From NCBI GenBank assembly GCA_015709205.1, contig JACCQO010000003.1, forward strand, positions 1 through 64,000: a stretch of DNA of 64,000 bases, read 5' to 3'. How positions within the stretch are numbered: position 1 is the stretch's first letter; every line of letters begins with the position of its first letter. Both the position numbers and the translations under genes were made by a program. Of this stretch, positions 19,874-29,461 are shown in pieces. Below the pieces are notes generated by a model. That model was not told the DNA's origin. It saw nothing but the letters and a program-made list of their open reading frames with translations, and made no database searches. Source of the DNA: Desulfovibrionaceae bacterium (GTDB lineage Bacteria; Desulfobacterota; Desulfovibrionia; Desulfovibrionales; Desulfovibrionaceae).

Positions 19874-20299
19874 CTAATGGCCGCCGGAACCCAGCAGGCC
19901 GGAAGCGGCCAGGGAAAGCACCAGCACCTCGGCCAGGCAGATGATGGCGTAGGCCCATTCCTTCTTGCGCACGTAGCCGCGGAAGAGGATGAGGTAGCAA
20001 ATAATGGTCAGCACCGCCAGAAGCACCAACCCCACGAAATTGAGGTAGTCGCCGCGGTGCAGCAGGGCCACCCAGGCCCAGCCGTGCGGGGAATCGGTGA
20101 CGTGCAGGTATTCCTGGACCCCGTGCCCCCAGTTCTGGATCACGAGGAGGATGTCCACGTGCGGGGTGATGACCCCGGACAGGTACAGCAGGTAGGACAC
20201 GATCATCAGGAAGATGCCGAGCCAGCCGCCCCAGAGCAGGACGTTGGCGTAGGTGAGCTGCTCCTGCATGGGAGCGATCTTGCTTTTTTCAGTCGTCAT
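19874..20299 (-). CDS. DUF1634-like membrane protein
   Basis: Protein of 141 residues with three likely membrane helices (about 20-41, 88-108 and 115-134) and a loop after the first helix. The second half (VGLVLLAVLTIICYLILFRGYVRKKEWAYAIICLAEVLVL) fits the pattern of DUF1634 proteins, which are typically encoded next to TauE/SafE permeases. Here it directly follows such a permease with a 27-base gap. It is probably an accessory membrane subunit; no biochemical role is established that I know of. Confidence 0.8.
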   Translation of the reverse strand: MTTEKSKIAPMQEQLTYANVLLWGGWLGIFLMIVSYLLYLSGVITPHVDILLVIQNWGHGVQEYLHVTDSPHGWAWVALLHRGDYLNFVGLVLLAVLTIICYLILFRGYVRKKEWAYAIICLAEVLVLSLAASGLLGSGGH

Positions 20300-20326
20300 G
20301 GTTGGTCTCCTGGGAATCTCCCGGGC

Positions 20327-21307
20327 TTATCCGAGCAGGCCGAGGCCCAGGCCCTTGTCGATGGACTTGAGTCCGGCGAAGAAGAGCACGCCGATGACCA
20401 TGTAGCGGATGAACTTGGGCTTGGCCTTGGACAGCAGCTTCACGCCGACCAGCGAGCCGAGCATCAGGCCGATGATCGAGGGAATGGCCATCAGCGGGAT
20501 GACGCAGCCCTTGTTCATGTAGATCCACGCGGCCGAGGTGTCGGTGATGGAGAGCAGGAACTTGCTCGTGGCCACGGAGATCTTCAGGGGCACGCCCATG
20601 AGCAGGTTGAAGACCGGGACGTTGGCCCAGCCCGCGCCCAGGCCGAACATGCCCGCGATGATGCCGATGAAGATGAACAGGATCAGCCCGCCCAGGGTGC
20701 GGTGCGTCTTCCACTCGATGATCTCGCCGGTGGCCTCGTCCTTGTACGCGCCCTGGATGCCCAGGGCCAGGCCGATGGCGTCCTGCTTGGTGACCACGGG
20801 CACGGCCGAGTTCTTGGACAGGGTGATGAGCACGGCGATGGCCATGATCGTGGCGCCCAGGGCGGTCTGCACGTAGGCCGGGTCGAGCTTGGAGAGGTAC
20901 AGGCCGAGCATGGCGCCCACGATGGAGCAGGCCGAGGCGATCAGCGCCACGGGCAGGGCCAGGCGCAGCGAGGCCAGGTTGCGGCGCAACAGGCCCGGCC
21001 CGGCGGCCAGGGCCCCGGCCAGGGCGACCATCAGCCCCGCGCCGCGCACGAAGTCGATGTGGAAGGGAAAGAACCCGCCCACCAGGGGCACGTAGAGCAC
21101 GCCGCCGCCCACGCCCGCGAGCACGGCGATGATGCCCAGAATGAAACAGAAGACAAAGAGAATGAGCGGCCAAAACCATACGGGATGGCCGTCGCCGGGG
21201 GCGGCGGCGGCCTCCTGGGCCGCGAACACCGCCACCGGGCTGCACAGGAGCCAGACCGCCCCGGCGCACAACGCGGTGCTGCATTTGGAGCCAAAGAAGT
21301 TTTTCAT
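20327..21307 (-). CDS. TauE/SafE family permease (second copy)
   Basis: Integral membrane protein of 326 residues. The ATG at 21307 is preferred over a TTG two codons earlier, with GAGGG upstream. An N-terminal hydrophobic stretch ending in VFAAQEAAAA may be a signal peptide or first helix. Family signatures appear twice: LGIIAVLAGVGGGVLYVPLV near residue 56 and IGIIAGMFGLGAGWANVPVFN near 215. It leads a minus-strand unit with a DUF1634-like protein, three receiver proteins and a dikinase-like protein. It differs in length and motif detail from the TauE/SafE protein at 8800-9876, so the two probably have different substrates or uses. Confidence 0.93.
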   Translation of the reverse strand: MKNFFGSKCSTALCAGAVWLLCSPVAVFAAQEAAAAPGDGHPVWFWPLILFVFCFILGIIAVLAGVGGGVLYVPLVGGFFPFHIDFVRGAGLMVALAGALAAGPGLLRRNLASLRLALPVALIASACSIVGAMLGLYLSKLDPAYVQTALGATIMAIAVLITLSKNSAVPVVTKQDAIGLALGIQGAYKDEATGEIIEWKTHRTLGGLILFIFIGIIAGMFGLGAGWANVPVFNLLMGVPLKISVATSKFLLSITDTSAAWIYMNKGCVIPLMAIPSIIGLMLGSLVGVKLLSKAKPKFIRYMVIGVLFFAGLKSIDKGLGLGLLG

Positions 21308-21661
21308 GTGCAAGTCCCTCTGATGCTGTGCCGACCTGCGGCGCGCGTCCAGCCCTTGTGCGCCGCCCGGTCCGAAGCTGTGTCCACACCGTCGCCCCGG
21401 GGGCCCGACGCTCGCGCGTCCGGTCCCGGAGCAGCCCTACCGCCGCCGTTTCCCGATGCTCCCGCGGCGGTCCTGGCCGGGCCCTCCCGGCGCGTCCGCC
21501 TCCCCTCTGGCGCCAGCGGGCGGGCATATCGCCCCCGGCGTTTTTGGGGTATGGTGACGTTGGGCGGAACACCTCCCCGCCGTGCGTCATTTTCATCTTG
21601 AAACGCGTTTTGATCCGTAGTATGTTCCATTATAGAATGTCAAGCGCGGGGGTGTATAAAA
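21308..21661. other. Divergent intergenic region between permease and phosphorelay operons
   Basis: A 354-base gap with no convincing gene. The first 230 bases are very GC-rich. Bases 21590-21661 turn AT-rich and hold the likely promoter of the rightward phosphorelay genes. Joint control of both units from here is plausible. Confidence 0.5.
21598..21626 (+). promoter_or_regulatory. Candidate sigma-70 promoter of the phosphorelay operon
   Basis: TTGAAA (21598-21603), a 17-base spacer and TATGTT (21621-21626), about 35 bases ahead of the first receiver gene. An overlapping TATAGA at 21631 is an alternative -10 element. Confidence 0.45.
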
Positions 21662-22036
21662 ATGAAAAAAGGGCCCATTCTCCTGGTTGACGACGAACGG
21701 GCATTTGTTGACGCTCTTTCCGAGAGGTTACGGCTGCGCGGCTTTGACGCGCGCGTGGCCTATGACGGGACCGACGCCCTGGTCATGTTGCAGGATGAGA
21801 CATACGCGGGCATGATCCTGGACCTGCGCATGCCCGGCATCGACGGACTCCAGGTGCTCGAGGAAATGCGCCGCATGGGCCTGGCCGTGCCCGTGGCCGT
21901 GCTCACCGGCCACGGCGGCGACGAGGACCGCCGCCGCTGCGCCGAGCTGGGCGCGGCCCACTACCTGCAGAAGCCCGCGCCCCTGCGCGACCTGGTGGAG
22001 GTCATCAACAGCATGTGCGGCCCGGAGACGGCATGA
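21662..22036 (+). CDS. Stand-alone receiver response regulator
   Basis: Single-domain receiver of 124 residues: DD at 10-11, Asp54 (MILDLRMPGIDG), Thr82 (LTG) and Lys104 (YLQKP), all intact. It overlaps the following histidine kinase by four bases (ATGA), so the two are translationally coupled. With no output domain it is a likely intermediate of the phosphorelay encoded by the next four genes. It shares the LSERLRLRGFDA style with the receiver at 23780. Confidence 0.93.
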   Translation: MKKGPILLVDDERAFVDALSERLRLRGFDARVAYDGTDALVMLQDETYAGMILDLRMPGIDGLQVLEEMRRMGLAVPVAVLTGHGGDEDRRRCAELGAAHYLQKPAPLRDLVEVINSMCGPETA

Positions 22037-23799
22037 GCGGCAGCTTCGGGCGCCACCTGCGCCACATCCTGCACCCGCCCTTCTGGACCTTCGATCCCCA
22101 GTCCAGTCCCTACACCCCGCTCTTCAACTTCAAGCGGATCTGGGTGCACTTCACGCTGCTCCTGGCCCTGGCGGCCCTGGTGCCGCTGGTGGTCGTGCTC
22201 ACCGTGGACTACGGCATCTCGCGCTCGGCCACCCTGGCCGAGCACAAGCAGCGCACGGTCCGCGCGGCCTCCAACGCCCGGCGCACGATCACCTATTTCA
22301 TGGAGGAGCGCCTTTCGGCCCTGCGCTTCATCGTGGAGGAGGAGACGGCCGCCTCCCTCTCGCGGCCCGACTACCTCTCGCGCGTCATGCGCGACCTCAA
22401 GTACGGGTTCGGCGGGATCATGGACCTGGGGATCATCGACGTGGCCACGGGCGAGCAGACCGCCTACGCCGGGCCCTACAACCTGCTGCACAAGAACTAC
22501 TCCGACCAGCAGTGGTTCGTGCGCACCGTGGCCGACGGCGAGTTCGTCAGCGACGTGTTCCTGGGCTTCCGCGGCGTGGCCCACGCGGTCATCGCGGTCA
22601 AGTCCACGGGCAAGCGCGGCAAGCCCTTCATCCTGCGCGCCACGCTGGACACCACCCGGCTGGTGGCCAGCCTGGACAACCTGCGCGAGCAGACCACGGG
22701 CAGCGAGGCCATCCTCGTCAACCACGAGGGCGTGCTCCAGACACCCTCGGCCCTGTTCGGCAAGGTCCTGGAAAAGGTGCCCTTCCCCGTGCCGCCGCCC
22801 GCGCAGCACACCGAGTACCGCACGCTCACGGACAACGCCGGGCGCAGCTTCCTGGCAGCCTACGCCTACATCGAGAACTCGCCGAACATCCTCGTGGTCA
22901 TGACCCCCAGGGACAAGGCCATGGCCGCCTGGAGCGCGCACCGCACCAAGTTCCTGTGGTTTTCCGTGATCTCCCTGGGCGTGGTCGTGGTCATCATCCT
23001 CGGGTCCGCCACCTTCATCGTCAACAAGATCTACGAGGCCGACCAGAACCGCATGGAGACCCTGCGCCGCATGGAGCGCACCAACCGGCTGGCGGCCATC
23101 GGACGGCTGGCCGCGGGCGTGGCCCACGAGATCAACAACCCCCTGGCGATCATCAACGAGAAGGCCGGGCTGATCTCCGACTACTTCGAGCTGGAGAAGC
23201 GCTACGCGCGGGACGAGCGGCTCCTCAAGCCCGTGAACACGATCCTCGACTCCGTGGAGCGCGCCGGCAAGATCACCAAGCAGCTCCTGGGCTTCGCCCG
23301 GAACACGGACATGGAGATGCGCCCCGTGCGCGTGGCCGAACTGGTGGAGGAGATCCTCAGCTTCTTCACCAAGGAATCCGCCTACCGCGACATCACCATC
23401 TGCGTGGACATGGCCGAGGACCTGCCCGAAATCGTCACCGACCGCAGCAAGGTGCTGCAGATCATCATCAACCTGGTGACCAACGCCTTCCAGGCCATGG
23501 CCGACGGGGCGCACCTGACCATCCGCGCCGGACGCCGCGACGACCGGCGCATCTTCATCGACGTGGCCGACACGGGCTGCGGCATCGACGAAAAGAATCT
23601 CAAGGACATCTTCGACCCCTTCTTCTCCACGCGCAAGCGCCAGGGCGGGACGGGGCTGGGGCTCTACATCACCTACGGCCTGGCGCGAGACCTGGGCGGC
23701 GACATCTCGGTCGCGAGCACCAAGGGCCAGGGCACCACCTTCACCGTGGTTCTGCCCATCGGAACGGAGGCGACGGACGATGAAACTGCTCTTGGTTGA
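22033..23799 (+). CDS. Membrane sensor histidine kinase with a Cache-type sensor
   Basis: Kinase of 588 residues; the ATG overlaps the stop of the receiver gene. Membrane helices at about 38-58 and 307-329 bracket a 250-residue extracytoplasmic domain with the layout of a double-Cache sensor ([39 protein letters not shown]). The cytoplasmic part has HisKA with His365 ([10 protein letters not shown]) and a complete HATPase domain ([38 protein letters not shown]). Cache domains usually bind small metabolites such as carboxylates or amino acids. It is the only transmembrane kinase in this five-gene unit and is therefore the likely entry point for the signal. Confidence 0.95.
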   Translation: MSGSFGRHLRHILHPPFWTFDPQSSPYTPLFNFKRIWVHFTLLLALAALVPLVVVLTVDYGISRSATLAEHKQRTVRAASNARRTITYFMEERLSALRFIVEEETAASLSRPDYLSRVMRDLKYGFGGIMDLGIIDVATGEQTAYAGPYNLLHKNYSDQQWFVRTVADGEFVSDVFLGFRGVAHAVIAVKSTGKRGKPFILRATLDTTRLVASLDNLREQTTGSEAILVNHEGVLQTPSALFGKVLEKVPFPVPPPAQHTEYRTLTDNAGRSFLAAYAYIENSPNILVVMTPRDKAMAAWSAHRTKFLWFSVISLGVVVVIILGSATFIVNKIYEADQNRMETLRRMERTNRLAAIGRLAAGVAHEINNPLAIINEKAGLISDYFELEKRYARDERLLKPVNTILDSVERAGKITKQLLGFARNTDMEMRPVRVAELVEEILSFFTKESAYRDITICVDMAEDLPEIVTDRSKVLQIIINLVTNAFQAMADGAHLTIRAGRRDDRRIFIDVADTGCGIDEKNLKDIFDPFFSTRKRQGGTGLGLYITYGLARDLGGDISVASTKGQGTTFTVVLPIGTEATDDETALG

Positions 23800-24178
23800 C
23801 GACGAGGTGGAGCTGGCCTCCACCCTTGCGGAACGGCTGGGCCTGCGCGGCTTCGACGCCAAGTGGGCCAGCAGCGGCGACGAGGCCATCCGGCTCGCGG
23901 CCGCGGAATCCTTCGACGTGGCCGTGCTGGACATGAAGATGCCCGGCGTCAGCGGCCTGGAGCTCAAGCGGCGCCTGAGCGAGATCGCGCCAAGCCTGCG
24001 CTTCATCCTGATCACCGGTCACGGGTCCGTGAGCGACTTCATGGCCGGGCAGTCCGACGGGCTGACCTGCCTGATCAAGCCCGTGAACATCGAAACCCTG
24101 ACCCGCCACCTGCGCGCCCTGGAACAGGGCGCGGGCGGCGCGGACGACCCGGACACCGGCAACGGAGAACACGCATGA
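23780..24178 (+). CDS. Stand-alone receiver response regulator
   Basis: Single-domain receiver of 132 residues with DD at 7-8, Asp51 (AVLDMKMPG), Thr79 (ITG) and Lys100 (CLIKP), followed by a short Gly/Asp-rich tail. It overlaps the preceding kinase by 20 bases and the following gene by four, a sign of tight translational coupling. No output domain. Probably the second phosphoryl carrier in the relay, possibly paired with the degenerate kinase that follows. Confidence 0.93.
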   Translation: MKLLLVDDEVELASTLAERLGLRGFDAKWASSGDEAIRLAAAESFDVAVLDMKMPGVSGLELKRRLSEIAPSLRFILITGHGSVSDFMAGQSDGLTCLIKPVNIETLTRHLRALEQGAGGADDPDTGNGEHA

Positions 24179-24879
24179 ATCCCGCCGACGCGGAACTCTA
24201 CGACGGCCTGGCCTTCATCGGCGCGGTCAACGCCTCCATCTCCCACGAACTCAAGAACGTCTTCGCCATCGCCTCGGAGACCTCCGGACTCATGGGCGAC
24301 CTGGTGGAGCTGGCCCAGGAGGCGGCCGCCGCCCGCACCGAGGGCGGCGGCCTGGACATGGACCGCTTCGCCGTCCTGTGCAGGCGCATCAACGAGCAGA
24401 TGCGCCGGGGCAACGGCATCCTCAAGACCATGAACCGCTTCGCCCACAGCGTGGACGAGCCCCTGGCCGAGGTGGATCCGGCGGACACGGCCGAGCTCAT
24501 GGTCCGGCTCTGCGCCCGCTTCGCGGCCATGCGCGGGGTCAAGCTGGAGTGCGCCGCCCCGCCGGACGGCGCGGCCGCCCGGCCCGCGCTCACGGCCTCG
24601 CCCTTCGACCTGGAGCACCTGCTTTACCGCTGCCTGCGCGCGGCCATCGCCGCGGCCGGGGACGGCGACACCGTGACCGTGTCCACCCGGCCCGGCGCGG
24701 ACGGCGCGGCGCTCTGGACCGTGGCGCCCTATCCGGTGGGCAGTCCGCCCTTCGGCGAGCGCACCGCCGCGCTCCTGGCGCGCGCGGGCGCGGCGGCGGC
24801 CGAGGACGCCGCCGCGCGGTCCCTGACCCTGACCCTGCGCCCGGCCGGACCGGCTGCACCGGCGGCTCCGGGCGCCTAG
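24175..24879 (+). CDS. Degenerate histidine kinase / phosphotransfer-like protein
   Basis: Cytoplasmic protein of 234 residues coupled to the receiver before it by an ATGA overlap. The N-terminal half is a HisKA-like helical hairpin with His24 in the H-box ASISHELKNVFA. The C-terminal half occupies the place of the ATPase domain, but I see no N-box Asn, no DxGxG and no GxGLG motif (it reads DLEHLLYRCLRAAIAAA and then a Gly/Ala-rich stretch). It should therefore not phosphorylate itself from ATP. It could shuttle phosphate between receivers, in the way Spo0B does with its HisKA-like dimer, or act as a phosphatase. The assignment is inferred from motif loss and position. Confidence 0.8.
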   Translation: MNPADAELYDGLAFIGAVNASISHELKNVFAIASETSGLMGDLVELAQEAAAARTEGGGLDMDRFAVLCRRINEQMRRGNGILKTMNRFAHSVDEPLAEVDPADTAELMVRLCARFAAMRGVKLECAAPPDGAAARPALTASPFDLEHLLYRCLRAAIAAAGDGDTVTVSTRPGADGAALWTVAPYPVGSPPFGERTAALLARAGAAAAEDAAARSLTLTLRPAGPAAPAAPGA

Positions 24880-24886
24880 CCACGCC

Positions 24887-26110
24887 ATGACTCCCTCGCT
24901 GCCCGCTTCCTCGGCCCGGCCGCCCACCTCCGTGCTCCTGGTGGACGACGAGCCCGACTTCGTGGATGTGCTCGCCGAGCGGCTGCGCGCGCGCGGCCTG
25001 GACACGGACGTGGCCTACGACGCCTTCGAGGCCCATGCGCGCCTGGCGGTCCGGCCCTTCGACGTGGTCCTGCTGGACGTGAACATGCCCGGTCAGAGCG
25101 GCCTGGAGGCCATCGAGTCGCTCAAGGAGGCCGCGCCCTTCGCCCAGATCATCCTGCTCACGGGCAGCGACGACCTGCGCACCGCGGTCACGGGCATGCG
25201 CCGGGGCGCGTGCAACTACCTGGTCAAGCCCGTGGGCATCGACGACCTCCTGGCCGAGATCCGCCGCGCCCTGCAGCGCAAGGTGGACCACGAGGAGGCC
25301 GCGCGCATGCTCCTGGTGCAGCGGCTGGCGGCCTACGGCATGTTCGCCCAGGGCGTGGCCCACGAGATCAACAACCCCCTGAACATGATCATCCAGGAGG
25401 CCGAGTGGTGCGCGGGCCTGGTGGACGACCTGACTCCGGGGGATCCGGCGGCCGGGCCCCTGGCGGGCCTGCGCCGGGGGTTGGAAAACATCCGCGGGCA
25501 GGCTGGGCGCTGCGGGGCCATCACGCGCGGGCTGCTGCGCTTCGGCGGCGGGGCGGCCGCGCGTCCGGCGGACGCGGCCCCGGCCGCCCTGGTGGAAAAG
25601 GCCGCGGCCCGCGCCAAGCGCCGCGCGCGCGACATGGGGGCGGAACTGGTCGTGGAGTCCGACGCGGACCTGCCCACGGTGCACGTGCCCCTGCGCGAGA
25701 TGGAGCAGGTTCTCGACCACCTCACGGCCAACGCCCTGGACGCCCTGCTCGCGCCCGAACCGGCCGGGACGGGGGGGGCGGGGGAAGCGGACATCCGGCC
25801 CGACGCCACACCCGAGCGCGCCCGGCCCGGGGCGCGCGTGCGCATCCGCGCCCGCGCCGAGGGCGAGGGCGTGCGCTTCGAGGTCGAGGACAACGGCCAC
25901 GGCGTGGATCCGGCTCTGCTGCACCGCGTCTTCGAACCCTTCTTTTCCACCAAGCGCGTGGGCAGCGGCGCGGGGCTGGGGCTGTCCATCTGCTACGGCG
26001 TGGTCTCCACCCTGGGCGGCAGCATCGCCCTGGCCAACGTGCCCGGCGGCGGCTGTCGCGCCACCGTGACCCTGCCCGCACGCCCCCCGCGCCGTCGCGC
26101 CGCCTCCTGA
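24887..26110 (+). CDS. Soluble receiver-histidine kinase hybrid
   Basis: Protein of 407 residues with the receiver first (about 15-135; Asp64 in VLLDVNMPG, YLVKP lysine) and then HisKA (His159 in [12 protein letters not shown]) and HATPase (VEDNGHGVD, FEPFFSTKR, GSGAGLGLS). The receiver-first order means the kinase is itself controlled by phosphorylation. It has no membrane segment. It ends the five-gene phosphorelay begun at 21662 and lies seven bases after the degenerate kinase gene. None of the five proteins binds DNA, so the output may be the divergent unit's receivers, its NtrC-like regulator, or a protein outside the window. Confidence 0.93.
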   Translation: MTPSLPASSARPPTSVLLVDDEPDFVDVLAERLRARGLDTDVAYDAFEAHARLAVRPFDVVLLDVNMPGQSGLEAIESLKEAAPFAQIILLTGSDDLRTAVTGMRRGACNYLVKPVGIDDLLAEIRRALQRKVDHEEAARMLLVQRLAAYGMFAQGVAHEINNPLNMIIQEAEWCAGLVDDLTPGDPAAGPLAGLRRGLENIRGQAGRCGAITRGLLRFGGGAAARPADAAPAALVEKAAARAKRRARDMGAELVVESDADLPTVHVPLREMEQVLDHLTANALDALLAPEPAGTGGAGEADIRPDATPERARPGARVRIRARAEGEGVRFEVEDNGHGVDPALLHRVFEPFFSTKRVGSGAGLGLSICYGVVSTLGGSIALANVPGGGCRATVTLPARPPRRRAAS

Positions 26111-26128
26111 GCCCGCGCTCCGGCCCTC

Positions 26129-26179
26129 CGCCCGCCCCGGACCACCGCCCGCCCCGGACCACCGCCCGCCCCGGACCAC
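26129..26179. repeat. Three tandem copies of a 17-base unit
   Basis: CGCCCGCCCCGGACCAC is repeated exactly three times, with a diverged fourth copy following. It lies just after the stop of the hybrid kinase, outside any gene. Confidence 0.9.
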
Positions 26180-26395
26180 CGCCCCGCCTGGACCGCAAGC
26201 ACCCCGGCGACACGGCCTCGTCCCGGCCCGCCGCCGGGAGCGGCCGCAGCCCACGCCCGGGGCCGGTCCATCATGGCATAGACAAACCCAATTGTTACGT
26301 GCGAGACTGTCACCCAGCCGTCCCTACCCCTGCCCCGGAACGGGCGCGTGCCCCACGCAACAACCGCAACCGCATCCCTCAATGGAGTAGGAAGC

Positions 26396-28981
26396 ATGAA
26401 TCCATTCAAACACATGAAGGTGCTCTATCGGCTGCTGTGCATGACCCTGGGCTTCATGGCCGTAATGGCCGCCATCGTCTACGTCGGCTGGCGCGGCCTG
26501 GAGGGAGTGGGCCGGGAGATGGAGACCTACGCCTCCTGGGCGGACGCGGAATCGAGCATGGACAAATCCGTGACCGAGAACGTGCTCGCCCTGGAGAGCG
26601 CGACCCTGGCCTATCGCCTCGACCCCGCGGAAACCACCTACAACAGCTTCAAGATCCGCCTGGCGGCCGCGCGCACGGGCTACACCTCCTGGGCCCGGTC
26701 CATGAAGGACCACCCCGATCTCCTGGAGACCGCCGGAGCCGTGCCCAAGCAACTGGACGCCATGGCCGGGGCCGTGGACGCCTTCCAGGAAATGGTCAAG
26801 CGGCGCGACGAGATCCTGGAGGAGGTGGACACGCTCGTGGCCGGGGTGGGCCAACGCCAGCAGGAGGCCGCCGAGGTCATGATCCGCCCGGGCCTGGAGC
26901 GCGCCGGGCGCGAGGGCGACCTGGAGGCCTACCGGCACTGGTCCGCGCTGGCCGACGGGCTCAACCGCCAGGTCATCGTGCCCGGCGTGCTGCTGCAGGC
27001 CGCCTTCCACCAGTACGCCCGCACGCCGAACGACGAGGCCAAGGCCGCCCTGGACAAGGCCATGGCCACGGCCAAGCAGGAGCTGGCCGCATGGGGCTCC
27101 GCCGCCCAGGACGACACCGCCCTGGCCACCCTGGCCGACGACGTGGACGCCACCTACGAGGCCATGGAGGAGCACCTCGGCGAGGTGAGCGAGGCGGCCC
27201 AGAAGCTGCGCCGCTCCGGTTCGCAGATCAAGGTGGCCGCCGCGCAGATCCTTTCGGCCACGTCCATGGTCATGGAGGGCAGCATCTCCCCGGCCAAGCT
27301 GAACGCCCAGAATTCGGCGCGCAAGGTGCGCGAGGACACCGCCGCCACCCTGGCCGCCGTGGGCCTGGGCGCGCTGGCCCTGTCCACGCTCTTCGCGCTG
27401 CTCTACGCCCTCTACGAGGTGCGCGTGCTGCGGCGGCTGACCGCCTTTGCCGAGCGAGTGGCCCGCGGCGACCTGGACACGGACGCGGTCCTGCGCACCC
27501 GCGACGAGTTCGGCCAGCTCTCCCAGGCCCTGGCCCACGCCGCCGAGACCATCCGCACGGTCACGGCCCGCTTCGGCGCGACCGTGGCCACCGTGCGCAA
27601 GGGCCACCTGCTCACCGAGGCCGACCCCGAAGGGCTGGACGGGGCCTACCGCGACCTGATCCTCGGGGCCAACCAGCTCACCGGGGCCCTGACCGGCTTC
27701 TTCGACGCCGTGCCCACGCCGGTGATGATCCGCGACGCCGAGCGCAGCATCCTCTACATCAACAAGGCCGGGGCCGACCTGGGCGAACGCGCGCCCCTGG
27801 AGCTCCTCGGCACCAAGTGCAGCGACCTGTTCTGCACCTCGGACTGCACCAACGGCCGCTGCGCCGTGGACCGGTCCCTGCAGAGCGGAGAGTCCGACGG
27901 CTCGCAGACCGACGCCCATCCCGGCGGCCTGGACCTGGAGATCAGCTACAGCGCGGTGCCCATCCTCGACGAGGACGGGCAGCCCGTGGCCGCCCTGGAG
28001 GTGGTCGTGGACCACACCGAGATCCGCCGCGCCCAGCAGCGCATGCTCGGCGTGGCCGAACGCGCCGACGCCATCTCCCAGCGGCTCTCCTCGGCCTCCG
28101 AGGAACTGGCCGCCCAGGTGGAGCAGATCGCCAAGGGCGCGATGGTCCAGCGCGACCGCATCCACGAGACCGTCACGGCCATGGAGGAGATGACCGCCAC
28201 CGTGAACGAGGTCGCGAGCAGCGCCTCCAACGCCTCGTCGCTCTCGGGCACGGCGCGCCAGGAGGCCGCCACGGGCTCGGACGTGGTGGACAAGGCCGTG
28301 GCCGCCATCTCCCAGGTGCACGAGGCGGCCATGGACCTGCAGGGCGCCATGACCGACATGGGGCACCAGGCCGACTCCATCGGCAAGGTCATGGGCGTCA
28401 TCGGCGACATCGCGGACCAGACCAACCTGCTGGCGCTCAACGCGGCCATCGAGGCGGCGCGCGCGGGCGAGGCCGGGCGCGGCTTCGCCGTGGTCGCGGA
28501 CGAGGTCCGCAAGCTGGCCGAAAAGACCGTGGACGCCACCCAGGAGGTCGGCAACCTGATCTCCGCCATCCAGCAGGCCTCGGAGCGCAACATGCATTCC
28601 ATGCGCCGCGCCGTGGAGGCCGTGGACCAGGCCACGGAGCTGGCCGGGCAGTCCGGCCAGGCCCTGGAGCGCATCGTGGGCTTTGTGGGCGAAAACGCCG
28701 ACCAGGTGGCGGGCATCGCCACGGCCGCCGAGGAGCAGTCCGCGGCCAGCGAGGAGATCAACGCCTCCCTCGGCGAGGTCAACCGCATCGTCTCCGACAC
28801 CACCGAGGGCATGGAGCAGTCCGCCCGCGCGGTGCAGGAACTGGCGGACATGTCCGCGGAGCTGGCCGAGCTCATCGGCGAGCTGACCGACGGCCAGGAC
28901 CACGACGCGGACGCCGCCCGCAACGGGGCCCACGGGAACGGGGCGAACGGAAACGGCGCGGAAGACGGCGAAACCGACTAG
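26396..28981 (+). CDS. Methyl-accepting chemotaxis protein with PAS domain
   Basis: Chemoreceptor of 861 residues. The start at 26396 ([10 protein letters not shown]) has GGAG upstream. Membrane helices at about 11-31 and 318-338 enclose a long helical ligand-binding region. Then come HAMP, a PAS domain (about 425-545) and the cytoplasmic signalling domain with the conserved tip [19 protein letters not shown] followed by [18 protein letters not shown]. The PAS domain contains four closely placed cysteines, Cys475, Cys480, Cys484 and Cys489, which could bind a metal or sense redox state (inference). The C terminus is an Asn/Gly/Ala-rich tail without a clear CheR-docking pentapeptide. It lies ahead of the flagellar genes. 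Confidence 0.95.
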   Translation: MNPFKHMKVLYRLLCMTLGFMAVMAAIVYVGWRGLEGVGREMETYASWADAESSMDKSVTENVLALESATLAYRLDPAETTYNSFKIRLAAARTGYTSWARSMKDHPDLLETAGAVPKQLDAMAGAVDAFQEMVKRRDEILEEVDTLVAGVGQRQQEAAEVMIRPGLERAGREGDLEAYRHWSALADGLNRQVIVPGVLLQAAFHQYARTPNDEAKAALDKAMATAKQELAAWGSAAQDDTALATLADDVDATYEAMEEHLGEVSEAAQKLRRSGSQIKVAAAQILSATSMVMEGSISPAKLNAQNSARKVREDTAATLAAVGLGALALSTLFALLYALYEVRVLRRLTAFAERVARGDLDTDAVLRTRDEFGQLSQALAHAAETIRTVTARFGATVATVRKGHLLTEADPEGLDGAYRDLILGANQLTGALTGFFDAVPTPVMIRDAERSILYINKAGADLGERAPLELLGTKCSDLFCTSDCTNGRCAVDRSLQSGESDGSQTDAHPGGLDLEISYSAVPILDEDGQPVAALEVVVDHTEIRRAQQRMLGVAERADAISQRLSSASEELAAQVEQIAKGAMVQRDRIHETVTAMEEMTATVNEVASSASNASSLSGTARQEAATGSDVVDKAVAAISQVHEAAMDLQGAMTDMGHQADSIGKVMGVIGDIADQTNLLALNAAIEAARAGEAGRGFAVVADEVRKLAEKTVDATQEVGNLISAIQQASERNMHSMRRAVEAVDQATELAGQSGQALERIVGFVGENADQVAGIATAAEEQSAASEEINASLGEVNRIVSDTTEGMEQSARAVQELADMSAELAELIGELTDGQDHDADAARNGAHGNGANGNGAEDGETD

Positions 28982-29031
28982 CCCCCCCGCGTTCGGCCCC
29001 GATCCGGCCGACGCGCGAAGACACACGCCAC

Positions 29032-29067
29032 GCCCCTCCGGCCCCAAACGGCCGGGGGGGCTTTTTT
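29032..29067 (+). terminator. Rho-independent terminator of the chemoreceptor gene
   Basis: Twelve-base-pair stem with one G-T pair (29032-29043 with 29050-29061), a six-base loop, then seven T residues. It lies 50 bases after the stop. Confidence 0.9.
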
Positions 29068-29461
29068 TGCGCCCGCCCGTCCCGCTGCCTTCCGGTCCCC
29101 TGCCGAGCCCGGTCCCCCGCCGCGCCCGCCCGGCCAGCCTCTCCCCTCGGCCCGGCCGTTTTTTCCCGTCCGCCTCCCCATCCGGCCTTCCGCCCACAGC
29201 CGCGTTCCCCGCCGTCCTCCCTCCGCGACGCCCCATCCCCCCCCTGCGGCCTTCCGTTCCTCCCGTCCCGCACCCGCTCCGTTGAGATTCCTTAACGCTT
29301 CATAGCATTCCGCAAACATTACTATCGGCTTCAAGAGAGTTCCCAGCACTTCATTGCACTACTTCATCTCCTGTTAATAATAAGGAGCATGCCAAATGCA
29401 GGATAGACGACACGACGTGGAAAGAAATGCAGCGCAATGAACTGTGAAGGAACGCAAATAA
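29068..29461. other. Promoter region of the flagellar operon
   Basis: A 394-base gap without a gene. Its first 200 bases are C-rich. From about 29280 the composition drops sharply in GC and runs on into the next gene, as expected for a promoter region. I found no convincing sigma-28, sigma-54 or sigma-70 promoter on the plus strand. Confidence 0.45.

Noticed and set aside
21314..21596. Upstream extension of the second TauE/SafE gene to a much longer protein
   Set aside because: The longer frames are in another phase or Arg/Gly-rich and non-conserved; the start at 21307 gives a normal first helix with a ribosome binding site.
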